Shown here: positions 61,273-64,000 of the stretch, piece after piece
Layout of the letters: each line of letters opens with the position of its first letter
Position numbering within the stretch: position 1 is the first letter of the stretch
Origin: Chionis minor
Taxonomy: Eukaryota; Chordata; Aves; Charadriiformes; Chionididae
Direction of reading: 5' to 3'
Assembly: GCA_013398295.1 (NCBI GenBank)
Contig: VZSF01009143.1
Location: 186,001-250,000, forward strand
Length of the DNA: 64,000 bases
Notes under the pieces: model-generated
What the model was told of the DNA's origin: nothing
Database searches by the model: none
Seen by the model: only the letters and a program-made list of their open reading frames with translations
Translations under genes and position numbers: made by a program

Positions 61273-64000
61273 TGTTTTTTTAGGAGTAAAATATTTTAGA
61301 AAGGCTATCTATTTTGGTCAGACTGAATGTTCAAGATAGGCCACAGCCTGCCTGCCAACTATTTATAGATAGATATACTATATTGTCATGACTATTAAGC
61401 ATTTGTGTCTTAAACCAGTGTTTCTCATTCATATCAAATGCATCTTGTTAATAGGTTTAACATGTTGCACATACAGTAATTGACAAACATGTGAGCTGAA
61501 AATATTTTCTGAATACAAAAATGTTGAAATGTGTTCAAACAACGAAAAACAACAGTAACACACTGAATTTCTAAATCTGTGCATGAAGAATATTCCAATG
61601 GAAAAATGGGTGAAATGTGCCTGACAAAATGTAAAATCACTCTAAAGACTTTTAAAATTGATAACTATTTTTTCCCCTCGTACATTCTGGAAAATGCTGT
61701 GTAAGAAGAATTTACCACATCACATAAACTAATATGCATATCTAGTCTGGGGGTTACTGAAATTCTGTGGAGCTAAAAAAACCCTGGAAAGCAAAGGAAA
61801 CCTCCAAAGAAAATGATAACTAAGAATGAAGCATTCCTCATGCAACTTTAATGTTCTTTCAAGAGGGATTGGGTGTCCCCCAGTCCTCTTCATCACCTAT
61901 CTATGAATCCAAAAACATTTATGTGATTTGTGTCACACTATCAGTATCCAGCTGAAAATTAGTTGTTCAGTATTCCATTTCAGTGTAGACGTGCGCTTTC
62001 CCTCTTTTGACACCGTATGATTTTACTGCAAACCTCATCAATCAGTACTCATTTCATATTACAGCAGGAATCACTGAGTGACTGAGAAAAAGCTTGGGAA
62101 CTTGTTCTATTAAAGTTTGCATCAAGGATCAGTGAAACCTTGAATTTCCTAATTTAGGGCTCTGCAAACTTATTTACAGGCTCTCTGTCACAGCAGAAAC
62201 AATCTGGGATCTCACATAATCAAGCTAGCTCTTTTCTACTGCCGGTCTATTCTCAGTTAAGTTATTGACTATTAAATAAGGGGATTTAGTTCAGTATTCT
62301 GATAATGATGCTGCCATTAAAGTGTAAATCAATGTTCATTGCTGCCTGGCTGTCTAGTGTTTTATTATGAAATTTTAATATAAACTTTGGATTTAAGAGC
62401 CTATCCTTCACTCGAGACTGTTGATTTTAAAGTGGCAGTTTTCAGGGGTAAACTAAGATTGATTTCTAAATTGCTTGTCATATACTTTATGGGTCCAGCC
62501 CTGAGGTCCTGTCATAGTTAAATTTCCTATTGACTTAATTTAAATGGAAGTCTGAAGTGCCACAACTGAAGATATGATTCTGGTTGTCACTTCATCCCCA
62601 AATACAAAGCGAGGCAAGAATCACTGCTGAATATGCTTCTTTTTCTAAAAGGTGATTTGCTAATTACTAAACTCGGAGGAAAATTGTCACTAGACAAGGC
62701 AAGCAGATGTGCCTGGTGTGACAAAGCACTGCTGGGGACTCCAGAGCTACCTCTGAATTGTGGAAATCTGAACTCGCCTGCGAGACAGAGTCCTGCACAC
62801 ATTACATCAGTGTCGTATTTGCCAGAGATACTCAGCTGCTGGCTACGTTGTTTCTACAGTGATTTCAGTCAGGCCAGAACAGCACTGATATGGACCTGAC
62901 ATGTGGGTCTAGAGACAACTCCGTCATGGTGCTTGAACATCTCTGCACTCAGTTCTCTCTGCAGCTGATCCACTGAGACAGAGGTCCTGGCTTGGATGCA
63001 GCCAGTGGGAGCTCTGCTGGGAAGGACAGCTGCTGTAGAAAGTGACAGGAAGATGCATTGAACTATTTCTGTTGAACTCGGAACCCATTAAGTAAAAGAT
63101 CATGTTTTCATCACTAACAACTGTCAGGGAATGTCCTAGAAACATCTATTCTGGATTGTTTCCTGACTATCAGTAAAGTGATTTCTGTTTAAATATGTTT
63201 GCTTAGTGAAATTTCAAATAATGAAAACAACATTAGAAATTGCCTCTGATCCATTTTTGGTACAGATGGGAAGGAAAGGGTCCACTTAGCCCAAGCCACC
63301 ACTTGAATAAACTAAAGTCATCCTCCCGTAGATTCTGATGGGTTGATGGGACAAATAGACATTTGTCAGACTAGTTTTTCAATGTAGAAGTCTTTTGCCA
63401 GCCTCATGAAAACTGTGCTTGGGAAAAATACTCCATGCAGTTAATACCACATATTTTCTGATTGTTATGCTTGATGTTAACTACAATTAAACAGAATGAA
63501 ATAATTAACAAGAGCATTGTTGCATTGCAGTCTCTCAACAGATAGTCATTCCAGTGGGAGAGGACAGTAAGACCTTTAAGCAGCTGCAAGGAGGGAACAG
63601 CTGACAACCTTTGTTGGGTGTAAATGCAAAATGTATATTCAGTGTACTTGTTTTATCTTTTGTTCTAACATCTGTGACTTAGTCTATATGCCACCAGCAA
63701 TTACTTGTAGAATTCTGGTAAAGAAAATAAAATATGATTACAAGTAGGAAAGCAAATATGATGAGTTATCATGGCATTATAGAACGAGAATACTGATCTG
63801 GCACTCTTCAAATTGCTTAACTGCACTGCAAATGCAATCAATCAGCTTTATTTGTGTAATATATTAACTCCTTTCAAATAATTTTTTAAATCTTCTGACA
63901 AAATATGTCCTTTACTATATCAATTCTCATTGTATACTCCTCTCTTTTGGTCTCTCTGGTTCTCACTCTCTCTCAAAGCCTTGTTTCTAGGAGAGCTCTC
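61273..64000. other. Intergenic, no gene recognised
   Basis: No exon or recognisable repeat. The part at about 62,030-62,420 is repeat-free and rich in TTTAAT/ATTAAA-type and AATCAAT words and is a candidate regulatory stretch (see findings). Confidence 0.5.

Noticed and set aside
1..64000. Search for a novel multi-gene or defence-like system
   Set aside because: The window is a gene-poor avian interval with one gene tail and mobile-element fragments. No cluster of unknown genes exists to support such a claim.

Overview
The window looks like nuclear DNA from a bird. The evidence is repeat content: at least eight copies of CR1 non-LTR retrotransposons, several ending in the avian CR1 tail of ATTCTATG or ATTCTGTGA units, plus two avian-type endogenous retrovirus LTR families, one inserted inside the other. 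There are introns, no operons, AT-rich spacers and no prokaryotic gene structure. I recognise these repeats by family resemblance; no database search was run.

Layout. Positions 1-3,820 carry the 3' end of one protein-coding gene on the + strand: an internal exon (299-374), a 2.67 kb intron holding a same-strand CR1 copy (897-1455), a terminal coding exon (3046-3152), and a 3' UTR ending near a polyadenylation signal at 3794-3799. I could not name the gene. From about 3.8 kb to 64 kb I see no convincing host protein-coding exon, so most of the window reads as a gene-poor interval.

That interval contains CR1 fragments of several ages: 14.9-15.9 kb, 22.2-22.5 kb, 31.4 kb, 32.1-33.8 kb, 44.3-45.0 kb (best preserved), 49.6-50.6 kb and 51.8-52.2 kb. 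It also has more decayed CR1-like and MIR-like remnants, and simple repeats including a (TTTTCC)n array and a 19-base poly-C tract. A partial LTR lies at 57.9-58.0 kb. A full-length copy of the same LTR family lies at 60.0-61.3 kb and is interrupted by a 521-bp solo LTR of a second family, flanked by a near-perfect 5-bp target duplication.

One sequence-quality problem stands out. A single N at 32,908 separates two perfect 153-base copies inside a CR1 element, most simply explained as two overlapping contigs joined without collapsing the overlap.

Several repeat-free, AT-rich stretches (about 24.3-25.1, 37.4-37.6, 39.4-40.3, 45.4-45.6, 48.5-49.3 and 62.0-62.4 kb) are dense in homeodomain and POU-like motifs and could be distal regulatory elements. 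Conservation cannot be judged from one sequence. I found no tRNA, rRNA, CRISPR array or bacterial-type system, and nothing I would defend as a previously undescribed biological system.
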